Assembly (NCBI RefSeq): GCF_002018365.1
Contig: NZ_MVKX01000010.1
Coordinates: 78,393-142,392 of the forward strand
DNA length: 64,000 nucleotides
DNA from: Acinetobacter amyesii
Lineage (GTDB): Bacteria; Pseudomonadota; Gammaproteobacteria; Pseudomonadales; Moraxellaceae
Direction of reading: 5' to 3'
Below the pieces are notes generated by a model, which was not told where the DNA came from, made no database searches, and saw only the letters and a list, made by a program, of their open reading frames with translations. Of this stretch, positions 38,968 to 46,781 are shown in pieces. Made by a program: the position numbers and the translations under genes. Position 1 is the first letter of the stretch, and every line of letters starts with the position of its first letter.

Positions 38968-39999
38968 TCACGCGATCAAAGCAAGTGCTTGCTCTAATCC
39001 TCGTTGTTTCACCCCCGCACCTGCACCGAACCAAGCTGAATCAAGACGGTGATCTGTACTCATGGCACGTCGTTCATGATCCACAAATTCCGTGATCGAA
39101 CACAGTAAGCCATAAGCCGTATCTTTAGCTGATGACAATTCAGCACCACGACCTTGACCATTAAACATCTCCAAAGCTTTATTCATGGCGCGACCATTAG
39201 GTTCAGGCTTTTTCTCCTGAGCTTGCTGCGCGACATTGCGATAGAACTGAATGATGTTTTCTTCAGGATCTTGTATCGACATGGTGCTGTTGTTGAACAC
39301 GGCATCAAAGTAAGCTGCGGCTTCTTGCTGACTGACTTTACGTTGTGTCAGTTGCTTCATTTCATACATGTGTTCATCCCATGCACGTACTGAAACACCT
39401 AACTGCTGTTTGACTTTCTCTGCATCAAATTTAGTGCTATGTGGCACTTTCACCACACCTGCATTTGCATTGGCTCCCTTAAGTGCTATGGCAAGTGTGT
39501 TGTTGCACACCACACGAATATTGGTGAATTGTGCAGTGGTCGCCAAGGTTCCATCACAAGCAGACGCAAGCAAGATATAGCCATTACTGATATCTTTACC
39601 TTTTAGTGCGGTACTTTGACCTGTACGTGCCAATGCCCAGAATTTCTTACCGCCTTTGAGCACGCCTGCGGTTTCCAGTTCAAAGCCTGACTGTTCTGTT
39701 AAATCCCGGTAGAACTCCAAAATTTCTTTCGGCTGTACTTCCTGATAACGCTGACTGACTACGGATAACGGTGCATGGGTATCTGAACGATACAGCACTC
39801 GCTGTTCTTCAAAGGGCATGATGATGCTTTGACCACGTTCATTCTGAGCCATGTAGCTGACATTGGATGATTCAATCCTCCAATCCATCCCTGCCTGCTG
39901 TGCCCACACTTCAATCGGCTGATTTTGAGTGAGTTGATTACCTAAGCCATGCCAAGGGGTTTCACCTACATAGGCCATTTGTTCAATTTGATGTGCCAT
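38968..39999 (-). CDS. DUF932 domain protein (phage/plasmid-like)
   Basis: 343 residues of the DUF932/phage-plasmid-like protein family (TIGR03299 type), recognisable by AYVGETPWHGLGNQL at the N terminus and YSVVSQRYQEVQPKEILEFYRD-like text. The function is unknown; such genes travel with YqaJ exonucleases and are suspected to take part in DNA recombination. The C-terminal part (YGLLCSITEFVDHERRAM) is also conserved in the family. Likely co-transcribed with the small zinc-ribbon gene 22 bases upstream. Confidence 0.85.
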   Translation of the reverse strand: MAHQIEQMAYVGETPWHGLGNQLTQNQPIEVWAQQAGMDWRIESSNVSYMAQNERGQSIIMPFEEQRVLYRSDTHAPLSVVSQRYQEVQPKEILEFYRDLTEQSGFELETAGVLKGGKKFWALARTGQSTALKGKDISNGYILLASACDGTLATTAQFTNIRVVCNNTLAIALKGANANAGVVKVPHSTKFDAEKVKQQLGVSVRAWDEHMYEMKQLTQRKVSQQEAAAYFDAVFNNSTMSIQDPEENIIQFYRNVAQQAQEKKPEPNGRAMNKALEMFNGQGRGAELSSAKDTAYGLLCSITEFVDHERRAMSTDHRLDSAWFGAGAGVKQRGLEQALALIA

Positions 40000-40021
40000 T
40001 GTTCTAATCTCTTATGCTGCT

Positions 40022-40300
40022 TCAGCGAAAGTTCTGCTGACAATGATTACAATGAAAATAAGTCAACACTGCTGGCTTTGGAGGCTCATCAAACATGCTA
40101 CCGAACAGCCCGCCAATCACTGCACCAGCTAGACCGCCAAGCATAGGAGATAGAGGTAAAGGTAGTGATTTAGATAACGTTGCTCCAATCGTTGCAAGCG
40201 AGGCCGATGTAGCTATGCCAGTACTAGCAGGACCACCTACTTGCTGATTCACCACTTGAACAATTTGCTCAGAAAAACAGTAAGGACAATTGATACTCAT
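40022..40300 (-). CDS. Small zinc-ribbon protein with glycine-rich hydrophobic middle
   Basis: 92-residue protein. The ends carry CPYC and CNHC pairs (MSINCPYCFSEQIV and YFHCNHCQQNF), which together probably bind one zinc; between them is a hydrophobic, glycine-rich stretch (MLGGLAGAVIGGLFGSM) that could insert in a membrane. Start at 40300 behind GAGGTATATCTT; an upstream in-frame ATG at 40342 has no such site. Function unknown. Confidence 0.65.
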   Translation of the reverse strand: MSINCPYCFSEQIVQVVNQQVGGPASTGIATSASLATIGATLSKSLPLPLSPMLGGLAGAVIGGLFGSMFDEPPKPAVLTYFHCNHCQQNFR

Positions 40301-40315
40301 AAGATATACCTCAAA

Positions 40316-40346
40316 AATGAAAAAAGGCTTACCGCATGGCAAGCCT
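40316..40346 (-). terminator. Terminator after the Gp2-like gene
   Basis: AGGCTTGCC/GGTAAGCCT (one wobble) with a 4-nt loop is followed on the minus strand by a T-rich tail, between the Gp2-like and zinc-ribbon genes. Confidence 0.75.
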
Positions 40347-40419
40347 CTGTTTTTGAATGTCAGTGGGAAATAAACATTCTTCGTTCATGTTAATGATGTA
40401 TATCTATGATTTTTTGGGA

Positions 40420-41277
40420 TCATTGGAAAGTACGCATTCTTGCTTTATGTTTCACCCTAAGATACTGATCTTCTTTCTCAGGATTAACAAGGTATGCACC
40501 AGCATTACACAATTTCTCCACCTCTCTGGAACAATCACGATGTATTTTTCCTATACCTAAAATACCCAGACTTGCGTATCTTTTTATTTGCTCAGTGTCA
40601 TGGCAATTAAAATGGTGTCCCTGTCCGGCTGTAAGCTGTTTCCACAGCTTTCCAAGCTGCTCTGCAATAGCCCATCCATTCTGATGCTTATGACCGTTGA
40701 AGATTAATAACAAATGACAATGGTAGCCCTTATCAGCCCCTTGCTCTAAAGCCCATGCATAATCAACCAAGTTGTTGAACAACCCTTCACGTTTAGATAT
40801 TTCCTTTCGGAATTTACCAATATCATCGTAAAAATTTTCAATATCAATGAGATCATGACAGTCCTTGAGATAGGAAAGATCCACTCTAACCACTTCAGAC
40901 TTAGAGTAAACCTGTATTGCTTTTTCTATTTTTTTTAAAAATGACTTTGTATTTCTAACCTCATTTGCACGGTGTCTTCGAATATCTTTACGGTATTGCG
41001 AACGATAGCCTTTGAAATAGCTCTGATACTCTTCAAAAGTTTTATTCCTTAAGACAACTTCAACCTGTGCCGTACCTAAACCATGAATATCATGTTCTTC
41101 CAACAAGTCGCACCAAGCATTGATATAACCAAAGTAACAATATGATCCACAATATGCCCGATCAAAATCTACCAATAGCCTTGTAAATTCTGTATAGAAA
41201 TTTAGTGACTCTTTTTTTGTTTTGACCCACGCTTTGGTCTTATCTTCTATTTCAATCAATAATCTAGATCTACACAT
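40420..41277 (-). CDS. Inovirus Gp2 / YagK-YfjJ family protein (Rep-like)
   Basis: 285 residues of the inovirus Gp2 family, seen on islands as YagK/YfjJ. Landmarks are LLVDFDRAYCGSYCYFGYIN near residue 35-54, YRSQYRKDIRRH, and KGYHCHLLLIFNGHKH (His186-Cys-His188), a two-histidine motif reminiscent of the HUH centre of rolling-circle initiators. A replication-related role is a reasonable inference. Start uses ATG 41277. The AT-rich, repeat-containing region upstream could be its target. Confidence 0.75.
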   Translation of the reverse strand: MCRSRLLIEIEDKTKAWVKTKKESLNFYTEFTRLLVDFDRAYCGSYCYFGYINAWCDLLEEHDIHGLGTAQVEVVLRNKTFEEYQSYFKGYRSQYRKDIRRHRANEVRNTKSFLKKIEKAIQVYSKSEVVRVDLSYLKDCHDLIDIENFYDDIGKFRKEISKREGLFNNLVDYAWALEQGADKGYHCHLLLIFNGHKHQNGWAIAEQLGKLWKQLTAGQGHHFNCHDTEQIKRYASLGILGIGKIHRDCSREVEKLCNAGAYLVNPEKEDQYLRVKHKARMRTFQ

Positions 41278-41773
41278 TCCTATTTCTCATATGATATACC
41301 TTCATATAAAATTAATAATCTGTATAAATTTGATTTATATACATATTATCTAAGGATTATTAATTAATAATATTAATAACCTGCACACTAAAATTTAAAA
41401 TCCGCATAAAAGATACGTGAAATAAAATGCTGCTTCAGGGTTTCTGGCTATGCATTAGCCCAAACAGTCTGACTCATTCTCCTATACAAAAAAATATCAG
41501 ATGTAAAAAAAGTTATGTGTCACTTTTTCAACTCAACTCATTACCTTTCCTAATTTTTCAACACCTAACTTCCCATATACAAATTTCCCAAAAACTCAAT
41601 CAATGACTTCTCCTTCAACAGGGGCTTGGAACCGTTTTAGCATTCATTAGAACGTATGAAAAGCATTTAAAAAAATAATGCAAAATAATGCAAAAAAACA
41701 CGAAAAAATTACTAGAAGCTATTGATTTATTTATCTAAAGTTTGACGTAAGCTTTCCATAAAAAGGATATTAC
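41278..41773. other. AT-rich repeat-containing region, possible island origin
   Basis: Between the Gp2-like gene and the 297-aa gene. It holds a 16-bp perfect palindrome ATTATTAATTAATAAT (41356-41371), a hairpin GGCTA-TGCAT-TAGCC (41446-41460), and two head-to-tail copies of AAAATAATGC (41672-41691) at exactly one helical turn. No gene is visible. Next to a Rep-like protein gene, these are features of a replication origin or operator, but no established consensus is matched. Confidence 0.4.
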
Positions 41774-42667
41774 ATGAACAACTATGCAGCTTTAAATGAT
41801 CTTAAGTCTTATTTAACTCAACTCCGTGATGAGGATTTGATATGGGTTCTGCATGTGTTTAAACACCCAGATATTCATCGTAGTTCAGCTGATAAATACC
41901 ATGTCCTTGACGCAGAAATTGAAATTCTGAATTGCATAGAAAAACTTAAAGCGATTAAAAAAATCGTGATCGATTATTTTGAGGAGGAAGATGCCAGAAC
42001 TATCGATGATTTTCTATACGACTTAAAAAACCATAGACAATCAATTATGAGTTCGATGATTGAATATTCACAAATAGCAAGTAACCAGAGATTCCTAAAC
42101 TTTGCTTGCGAAAGCATGTGTTCTCAAATAGGCGAACGGAAAATTCGTCAAATCAAAAACCTTTATTATAAGTTCCTTTATATGGCTTATACATCTCCAC
42201 ATTTTTTTGAAAATCCTAGAAGGATAGAAGCTCTACATATAGATTTCGATAGAGTGTATTCTAAGTTTAATACGCATTTTAAATTTGCAAATACTGATTT
42301 TTTTATTTGGGCAAAGCAATATATCAATGAAAATCCAGAGTTCCGTAGATACAAAAAAGAATCAGTAGAAATATCCGAATACGAAATACTCATTAACTCA
42401 ATATTTGACCTTATCTATATAGAAAATGAGAATATTCACTATGCACTTCGCAAAAAGCTCAGTAATGCTTGGTATCAAAAAAAGCATCGGGAAGAGAAAA
42501 AGGTTAAGAAAACCAACTATTACGCGCTTACAAAAAAGGCTAAAGAATCACTTGAGACCCTAGCATTAAAATATAATCTAAGTGAAGAACGTATAATTGA
42601 AAAACTTATTAATGAGTGCTTTGCTAATGAGTGTATGTCACCAATAGGAAAACCTTTATACGATTGA
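41774..42667 (+). CDS. Unknown 297-aa island protein with RHH/HTH-like C terminus
   Basis: No recognised family. The protein is rich in acidic and aromatic residues, predicted all-helical, with no signal peptide. The last ~50 residues, KKTNYYALTKKAKESLETLA followed by KYNLSEERIIEKLINECF, look like a small DNA-binding helix-turn-helix or ribbon-helix-helix module as found in plasmid and island regulatory proteins. AAAAAGGATATTAC precedes the ATG. Base composition is strongly AT-rich. It faces the 399-aa gene convergently. Confidence 0.6.
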   Translation: MNNYAALNDLKSYLTQLRDEDLIWVLHVFKHPDIHRSSADKYHVLDAEIEILNCIEKLKAIKKIVIDYFEEEDARTIDDFLYDLKNHRQSIMSSMIEYSQIASNQRFLNFACESMCSQIGERKIRQIKNLYYKFLYMAYTSPHFFENPRRIEALHIDFDRVYSKFNTHFKFANTDFFIWAKQYINENPEFRRYKKESVEISEYEILINSIFDLIYIENENIHYALRKKLSNAWYQKKHREEKKVKKTNYYALTKKAKESLETLALKYNLSEERIIEKLINECFANECMSPIGKPLYD

Positions 42668-42688
42668 CAACATATTTCAAATTCATAG

Positions 42689-42716
42689 AACTCAGCCTAT
42701 TTGATTAGGTTGAGTT
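42689..42716. terminator. Weak bidirectional hairpin between convergent unknown genes
   Basis: An 11-bp stem AACTCAGCCTA/TAGGTTGAGTT with one wobble and a 6-nt loop separates two convergent genes; T tails are poor. Confidence 0.4.
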
Positions 42717-42748
42717 CTAAAGTTACATTTGAATCATACAAATAATAA

Positions 42749-43945
42749 CTACTTCTTTAAACTAGCATGAAATTCATCAAAAGCATTCTTCGCAGCTTCA
42801 CCAATCATTGGATCATAAAAGAAGTAATCTGTGAGTATGGGTTCTAAAATTCCATAAAGCTTTTCTTCATTAATTTCATTTACTAATATTCGAATTGACT
42901 CATAAGCCTTATAAACAAGATTATGCCAATCACGCAAATTCCTTTCAGAAGTAGAGAACCCATAGGTGAGCATTTCCTTATTCGCTATTTCTGAACAAGC
43001 TATTTCAGCTTTGTGAATACTTACAGGCGTTTCCCTATACAATGTTTTATCTAAATTTGTTTTTTTAACGCACATTAAGTGCCAAGCACCCAACAGACTT
43101 ATCCAATTAGCTAGGGTATCTGAAAAAATAGCACTATGACCTAATCTTGATTCAATGTTGATTACATAATCTTTTAAGGCATTCTTATTAAACAGATCTA
43201 TTTCTGAAATTTTTACAAAATCAATATCTTTAAGGGCTTTTGCTTTTGATCTACTTAGCATTGACAATGCTATTCTTTCAGCATCATCCAAATTATTAAA
43301 ATCTATGTATTTTTTATATTCTTGGCTTTGCCTAAGGAGCTCATTTTTAAATGTTTCGAACTCCAAATACAACATTGCTCTAAAAAAGAGCTTATCTAAA
43401 AAATGTTGAGTAATTTCACAACTATTATTTTGATATTCTTTTTTATATTTTCCTAATGTTAAAAAATCAGAATCCAAAAATTTGATGAGTACACCAATAG
43501 TTATATTATCAAATTCATAGCAAAGAAACTGACTAACAATTTTATAGTATAAAGCACTGTCCATCAGAGCTATTGAGTATTGATCTAGCAAACTATTTAA
43601 GTCTTCTTCAAATTCACCTAAACCAAAACTAGCCTTCACAACTTGTGAACATAACTTCTCATTCAAAGCACGAATAAAACTCTCATTGTCATCCACTAAT
43701 GATTCTATTGGATCCCTCAAATTCGAAACATTTAGGTCAATTCCACATAACAATAAATGCTTATAGTGTTCGGCCCTCAATCCGCCATATTGTCGCTGCT
43801 GAGTAATTAAATTTAATGAGTAGGAAATGTCTCTATAAAACTCTAATTTTTCTTCGGAAAAGGTTTCCATTGCAACAATGTCATAGAAGTAAAGGTAGTC
43901 TAAAAGTTTTATTACACTAATCTGAATTTCTGGAGTTTTTGACAT
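42749..43945 (-). CDS. Unknown 398-aa island protein
   Basis: No recognised family. A predicted helical protein without signal peptide or membrane segment, with very AT-rich codon use (high Lys, Asn, Ile, Leu). It has no motif I can name; the C-terminal part YDPMIGEAAKNAFDEFHASL and the middle AWHLMCVKKTNLDKTLYRET are useful search seeds. The start at 43945 is chosen because AGGATGATC gives normal spacing, while 43951 has the AGG abutting the ATG. It is a single gene in the cargo position of the island, between regulator and replication genes, so anti-phage or accessory function is possible but untested. Confidence 0.6.
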   Translation of the reverse strand: MSKTPEIQISVIKLLDYLYFYDIVAMETFSEEKLEFYRDISYSLNLITQQRQYGGLRAEHYKHLLLCGIDLNVSNLRDPIESLVDDNESFIRALNEKLCSQVVKASFGLGEFEEDLNSLLDQYSIALMDSALYYKIVSQFLCYEFDNITIGVLIKFLDSDFLTLGKYKKEYQNNSCEITQHFLDKLFFRAMLYLEFETFKNELLRQSQEYKKYIDFNNLDDAERIALSMLSRSKAKALKDIDFVKISEIDLFNKNALKDYVINIESRLGHSAIFSDTLANWISLLGAWHLMCVKKTNLDKTLYRETPVSIHKAEIACSEIANKEMLTYGFSTSERNLRDWHNLVYKAYESIRILVNEINEEKLYGILEPILTDYFFYDPMIGEAAKNAFDEFHASLKK

Positions 43946-44037
43946 GATCATCCTATGAGTAAAAAAGTTACCTTTATTTCATCATTATTTATGGTTTCTT
44001 ATCTTTTACAATTATTTCAATGAATTTATTAGCTATA

Positions 44038-44086
44038 TACGTAACTCATACGGATACGAATAATTCTGAAAATTTAGTACGTAACT
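44038..44086. promoter_or_regulatory. TACGTAACT direct repeats upstream of the PrtN-like gene
   Basis: TACGTAACT at 44038-44046 recurs exactly at 44078-44086, 40 bp apart (about four helical turns). The second copy lies about 15 bases before the PrtN-like ATG. The region is divergent to the 398-aa gene. These are candidate operators, for instance for the PrtN-like protein itself. Confidence 0.45.
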
Positions 44087-44101
44087 TTAGGAGATTTAAA
44101 G

Positions 44102-44398
44102 ATGAAAACTGGAAAAATGAATTTACCCGATTACTTATTCATGCAGTTTAAAACAATGACCCCAACTCTAGAACAAGTAGGAGCCATGTATTACCCTCAT
44201 CTAAGTAAAGCAAAACTATTAGAAAAAGCTAGAAAAAGGGAGTTTCCATTTATTTGCTACAAAATAGATGAAAGTCAAAAATCACCATATTTAGTTGATA
44301 TTATTGACTTAGCTTTTGTCCTCAACAAACGTTACAACGAACAAGCCAAAGAGTATGAAACTTTTACGAAGGGAGCTCTAACAACTTCTCAAAATTAA
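44102..44398 (+). CDS. PrtN-like (pyocin activator) regulator
   Basis: 98 residues resembling the pyocin activator PrtN family: LEQVGAMYYPHLSKAKLLEK, FPFICYKIDESQKSPYLVDI and a C-terminal helix. On islands such proteins commonly sit beside tyrosine integrases and may act as activators or excisionase-like factors. TTTAGGAGATTTAAAG precedes the ATG. Its 3' end overlaps the convergent integrase gene by 35 bases. Confidence 0.75.
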   Translation: MKTGKMNLPDYLFMQFKTMTPTLEQVGAMYYPHLSKAKLLEKARKREFPFICYKIDESQKSPYLVDIIDLAFVLNKRYNEQAKEYETFTKGALTTSQN

Positions 44399-45500
44399 GG
44401 GTCTGTTTTCTTTGCTTAACAGATACATATCTTTCCAAACTCCCCCATGAATCGTGCAAACTAATTTGCTGTATCTGGGGGATAGTGAATCCTTGCTCAG
44501 CTAAGCGGGTACATCCCTCATGTCTCAAATCATGGAATTTTAAATCATCTATTCCAAGAAGCTTACAAGCTTTTCTAAATTCACCACCTATTGTTTTTGG
44601 ACTAAGAGGTATCAGATATTCATCGCCATAGCCTCTTTTCAACATTCTAGCTCTAACTTCCTTCTCCAATAAAAGCTCAATAATTTTTTCACACTGAGGT
44701 AATACATTAAACTCTTTATGATTACCTTTAGAGCCTGTTGGGTTTTTCAAATCACGTATTTTCCATGAGTTGTTATGCCTGTCAAAATCACTTAATTCCA
44801 TTCGAGTTATTTCCGCTTCACGTCTACATGAGTAGATCGCAAACCAGATAATTAAATGCATTGGATAGCTATAGTTCGGATTACGCCATTTTTGTACAAA
44901 ATATTTTGTAAGTGCCATCAGCTCATCATTGGTCGGGAGCCTATCTCTTTTCTGACTTGAAGAAATTTGGCGTGTTTTTCGTAATTGCGCTGTCGCTTTG
45001 TCAAAGGCATTTAGATCAATATCTATATCCCACATCACCGCTGCATGAGATAGCACCCCTCTAATATGTAACAACTCATGCTGGAGTGTACTAGATGCAA
45101 CAGGAACGAGTCCTAGATCTTCAATGCCTTTTTTGCGTAGAGCTACATGTTCCGCAATATGAGTCGATTTAATTTTTGTGATAACATGCCGCGCGATTGG
45201 AAACTTCTGAATAAGTTTGAGTGAATATGTTTTAGTTCGTCCATACTCAGCTCCCACTTCCGCCAAATATTTCGAAATAGCGTTAGAAAGAGTTAGATCT
45301 ATTACATCTTCTTGACCAAACAAAATTTCAGGATTTTCTTCTATTTCAGCTTCCCTTTTTGCTAACCAAATTGCTGCAACTTTCTTCGATCCAAATGTTT
45401 TACTTTCTTTATATATTGGTAAATCTTTTCGATTGATTCGAATTTCAGCACGATAGCGTATTGATCCATTGACTAACTTACGCTGCGTGATTGTACCCAT
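44364..45500 (-). CDS. Tyrosine-type site-specific integrase (dusA-targeting)
   Basis: 378-residue recombinase. An N-terminal AP2-like arm-binding region precedes the SAM-like core-binding domain (about 68-165). The catalytic residues are Arg226 or Arg227 in YSCRREAEI, probable Lys in GSKGNHKEF, the HDLR box His323/Arg326 in FHDLRHEG, His349 in SLHDSW and the nucleophile Tyr358 in RYVSV. It lies next to attR, oriented away from dusA, the arrangement of the dusA-specific integrase family. Direct repeats immediately upstream of its ATG may let it control its own promoter. Confidence 0.93.
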   Translation of the reverse strand: MGTITQRKLVNGSIRYRAEIRINRKDLPIYKESKTFGSKKVAAIWLAKREAEIEENPEILFGQEDVIDLTLSNAISKYLAEVGAEYGRTKTYSLKLIQKFPIARHVITKIKSTHIAEHVALRKKGIEDLGLVPVASSTLQHELLHIRGVLSHAAVMWDIDIDLNAFDKATAQLRKTRQISSSQKRDRLPTNDELMALTKYFVQKWRNPNYSYPMHLIIWFAIYSCRREAEITRMELSDFDRHNNSWKIRDLKNPTGSKGNHKEFNVLPQCEKIIELLLEKEVRARMLKRGYGDEYLIPLSPKTIGGEFRKACKLLGIDDLKFHDLRHEGCTRLAEQGFTIPQIQQISLHDSWGSLERYVSVKQRKQTLNFEKLLELPS

Positions 45501-45553
45501 TTTTACGCCTTATGATATTTTTACTTATTATGGCGTATTTATGGCGTAAATCA
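45501..45553. promoter_or_regulatory. Putative integrase arm-type sites, right end
   Basis: ATGGCGTATTT (45530-45540) and ATGGCGTAAATCA (45541-45553) form an 11-bp-spaced direct repeat, and TTTTACGCC (45501-45509) is the same core in inverted orientation. The left end has ATGGCGTAAATTA at 28304. They lie immediately upstream of the integrase gene and so overlap its promoter. Confidence 0.6.
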
Positions 45554-45631
45554 AATTTTAAAAAGAGCAAAAAAAGATGAAATAGATGCAAATAAATTCA
45601 GCACAACACTGATTCAATAGGTTGATTTTCA

Positions 45632-46663
45632 ATGAGTATTTTATCAAAACCAAGTAACACACAGAATCCTCGAATCAGTGTTGCGCCGATGATGGATTGG
45701 ACGACTCGTGACTATCGTTTCTTTGCACGCTTGTTTAATCCCAATGTGATTCTCTACACCGAGATGGTCACCACAGGTGCGATTTTATTTGGCGGTGCCA
45801 ATCGTCATTTGGACTATAACAACGAAGAACACCCGATTGTGTTACAGCTAGGCGGTTCAAACCCTAAAGATTTAGCGACCTGTACCAAGATGGCACAGGA
45901 CTGGGGCTATGATGAAGTAAACCTCAATGTCGGCTGTCCGAGTGACCGCGTTCAGAACAATAAAATTGGCGCATGCTTGATGGCAGAGCCTGATTTGGTG
46001 GCTGAATGTATTGCTGAAATGCGAAATGCTGTTGATATTCCAGTGACCGTGAAACACCGTATCGGGATTGATGACATGCAGTCTTATGAAGAAATGCTGC
46101 ATTTTGTTGATACCGTGGCAAAGACTGGCTGTGACAATTTTATCGTGCATGCCCGTATTGCTCTGCTGCAAGGGTTGTCGCCAAAAGAAAACCGTGATGT
46201 GCCACCTTTACGTTATGAAGATGTTTATCGTCTGAAACAAGAACGTCCAAATTTATTGATCGAAATTAATGGCGGGGTGAAAACCTTTGCTGAAACACAG
46301 CAACATTTACAACATGTTGATGGCGTGATGATTGGCCGTGAGGCTTATCACAACCCGTACTTATTGGCTGAGATCGGTCAGCTTTGGGATCTCGAATTAC
46401 CCAACCGTTTCGATATTATCGATCAGATGCTGCCATATATTGCTAAACGTATGGAAGAAGGTGCGCCGCTTTCTATCATTACCCGTCATATTTTAGGTTT
46501 ATTCCAAAATCTACCAGGTGCTCGAAAATGGCGTCAGGCTTTAAGTGGTGGCAATGCCAAAACCTTTGCCGATGTGGAAAATGCCATCCAAAATATTAAA
46601 GATGCAATGCAACGTACAGAAGACTATTTACGTGATCATCCGAAAGTCGTTTTAGAAGATTAA
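45632..46663 (+). CDS. dusA: tRNA-dihydrouridine(20/20a) synthase DusA
   Basis: FMN enzyme that reduces U20/U20a in tRNA D-loops. The 343 residues have the TIM-barrel start RISVAPMMDWTTRDYR, the catalytic Cys102 in LNVGCPSDRVQ, KHRIGID and GVMIGREAYHNP. The first 13 residues and the upstream region come from the island, whereas residues from RISVAPMMDWT on are chromosomal; the resident start is MTDLQPIENKLQP (28178). The gene is intact, so expression now depends on the island promoter. A terminator follows. Confidence 0.97.
   Translation: MSILSKPSNTQNPRISVAPMMDWTTRDYRFFARLFNPNVILYTEMVTTGAILFGGANRHLDYNNEEHPIVLQLGGSNPKDLATCTKMAQDWGYDEVNLNVGCPSDRVQNNKIGACLMAEPDLVAECIAEMRNAVDIPVTVKHRIGIDDMQSYEEMLHFVDTVAKTGCDNFIVHARIALLQGLSPKENRDVPPLRYEDVYRLKQERPNLLIEINGGVKTFAETQQHLQHVDGVMIGREAYHNPYLLAEIGQLWDLELPNRFDIIDQMLPYIAKRMEEGAPLSIITRHILGLFQNLPGARKWRQALSGGNAKTFADVENAIQNIKDAMQRTEDYLRDHPKVVLED
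45671..45702. repeat. attR, right copy of the 32-bp dusA attachment repeat
   Basis: Right-hand partner of 28217-28248 (30/32 identical, both mismatches synonymous), located at codons 14-24 of the intact dusA. Confidence 0.9.
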
Positions 46664-46675
46664 TCCTATAAAAGT

Positions 46676-46703
46676 AAAAGCCCGCTATTTTGCGGGCTTT
46701 TTT
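46676..46703 (+). terminator. Intrinsic terminator after dusA
   Basis: AAAAGCCCGC/GCGGGCTTTT stem with a 6-nt loop and continuing Ts, 12 bases beyond the dusA stop codon. Confidence 0.9.
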
Positions 46704-46781
46704 ATTTTCATGCCTCACAAAGTACGTGTTTGGCAACATCGTTACAACTCAGCTAAATCATCTAAACAGTCACATCATCAC

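Larger units (their letters stand above)
28217..45702. mobile_element. Genomic island integrated into the 5' end of dusA
   Basis: About 17.5 kb lie between the two att repeats, with a tyrosine integrase transcribed away from dusA at the right end. Integration in dusA with restoration of the gene is a known strategy of a family of tyrosine integrases. Contents are a type III-like restriction-modification system, remnants of another defence cassette, a recombination module, a Gp2/Rep-like gene, a PrtN-like regulator and two unknown genes. No capsid, tail, relaxase or type IV secretion gene is seen, so transfer would need a helper or an undescribed route. Confidence 0.93.
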
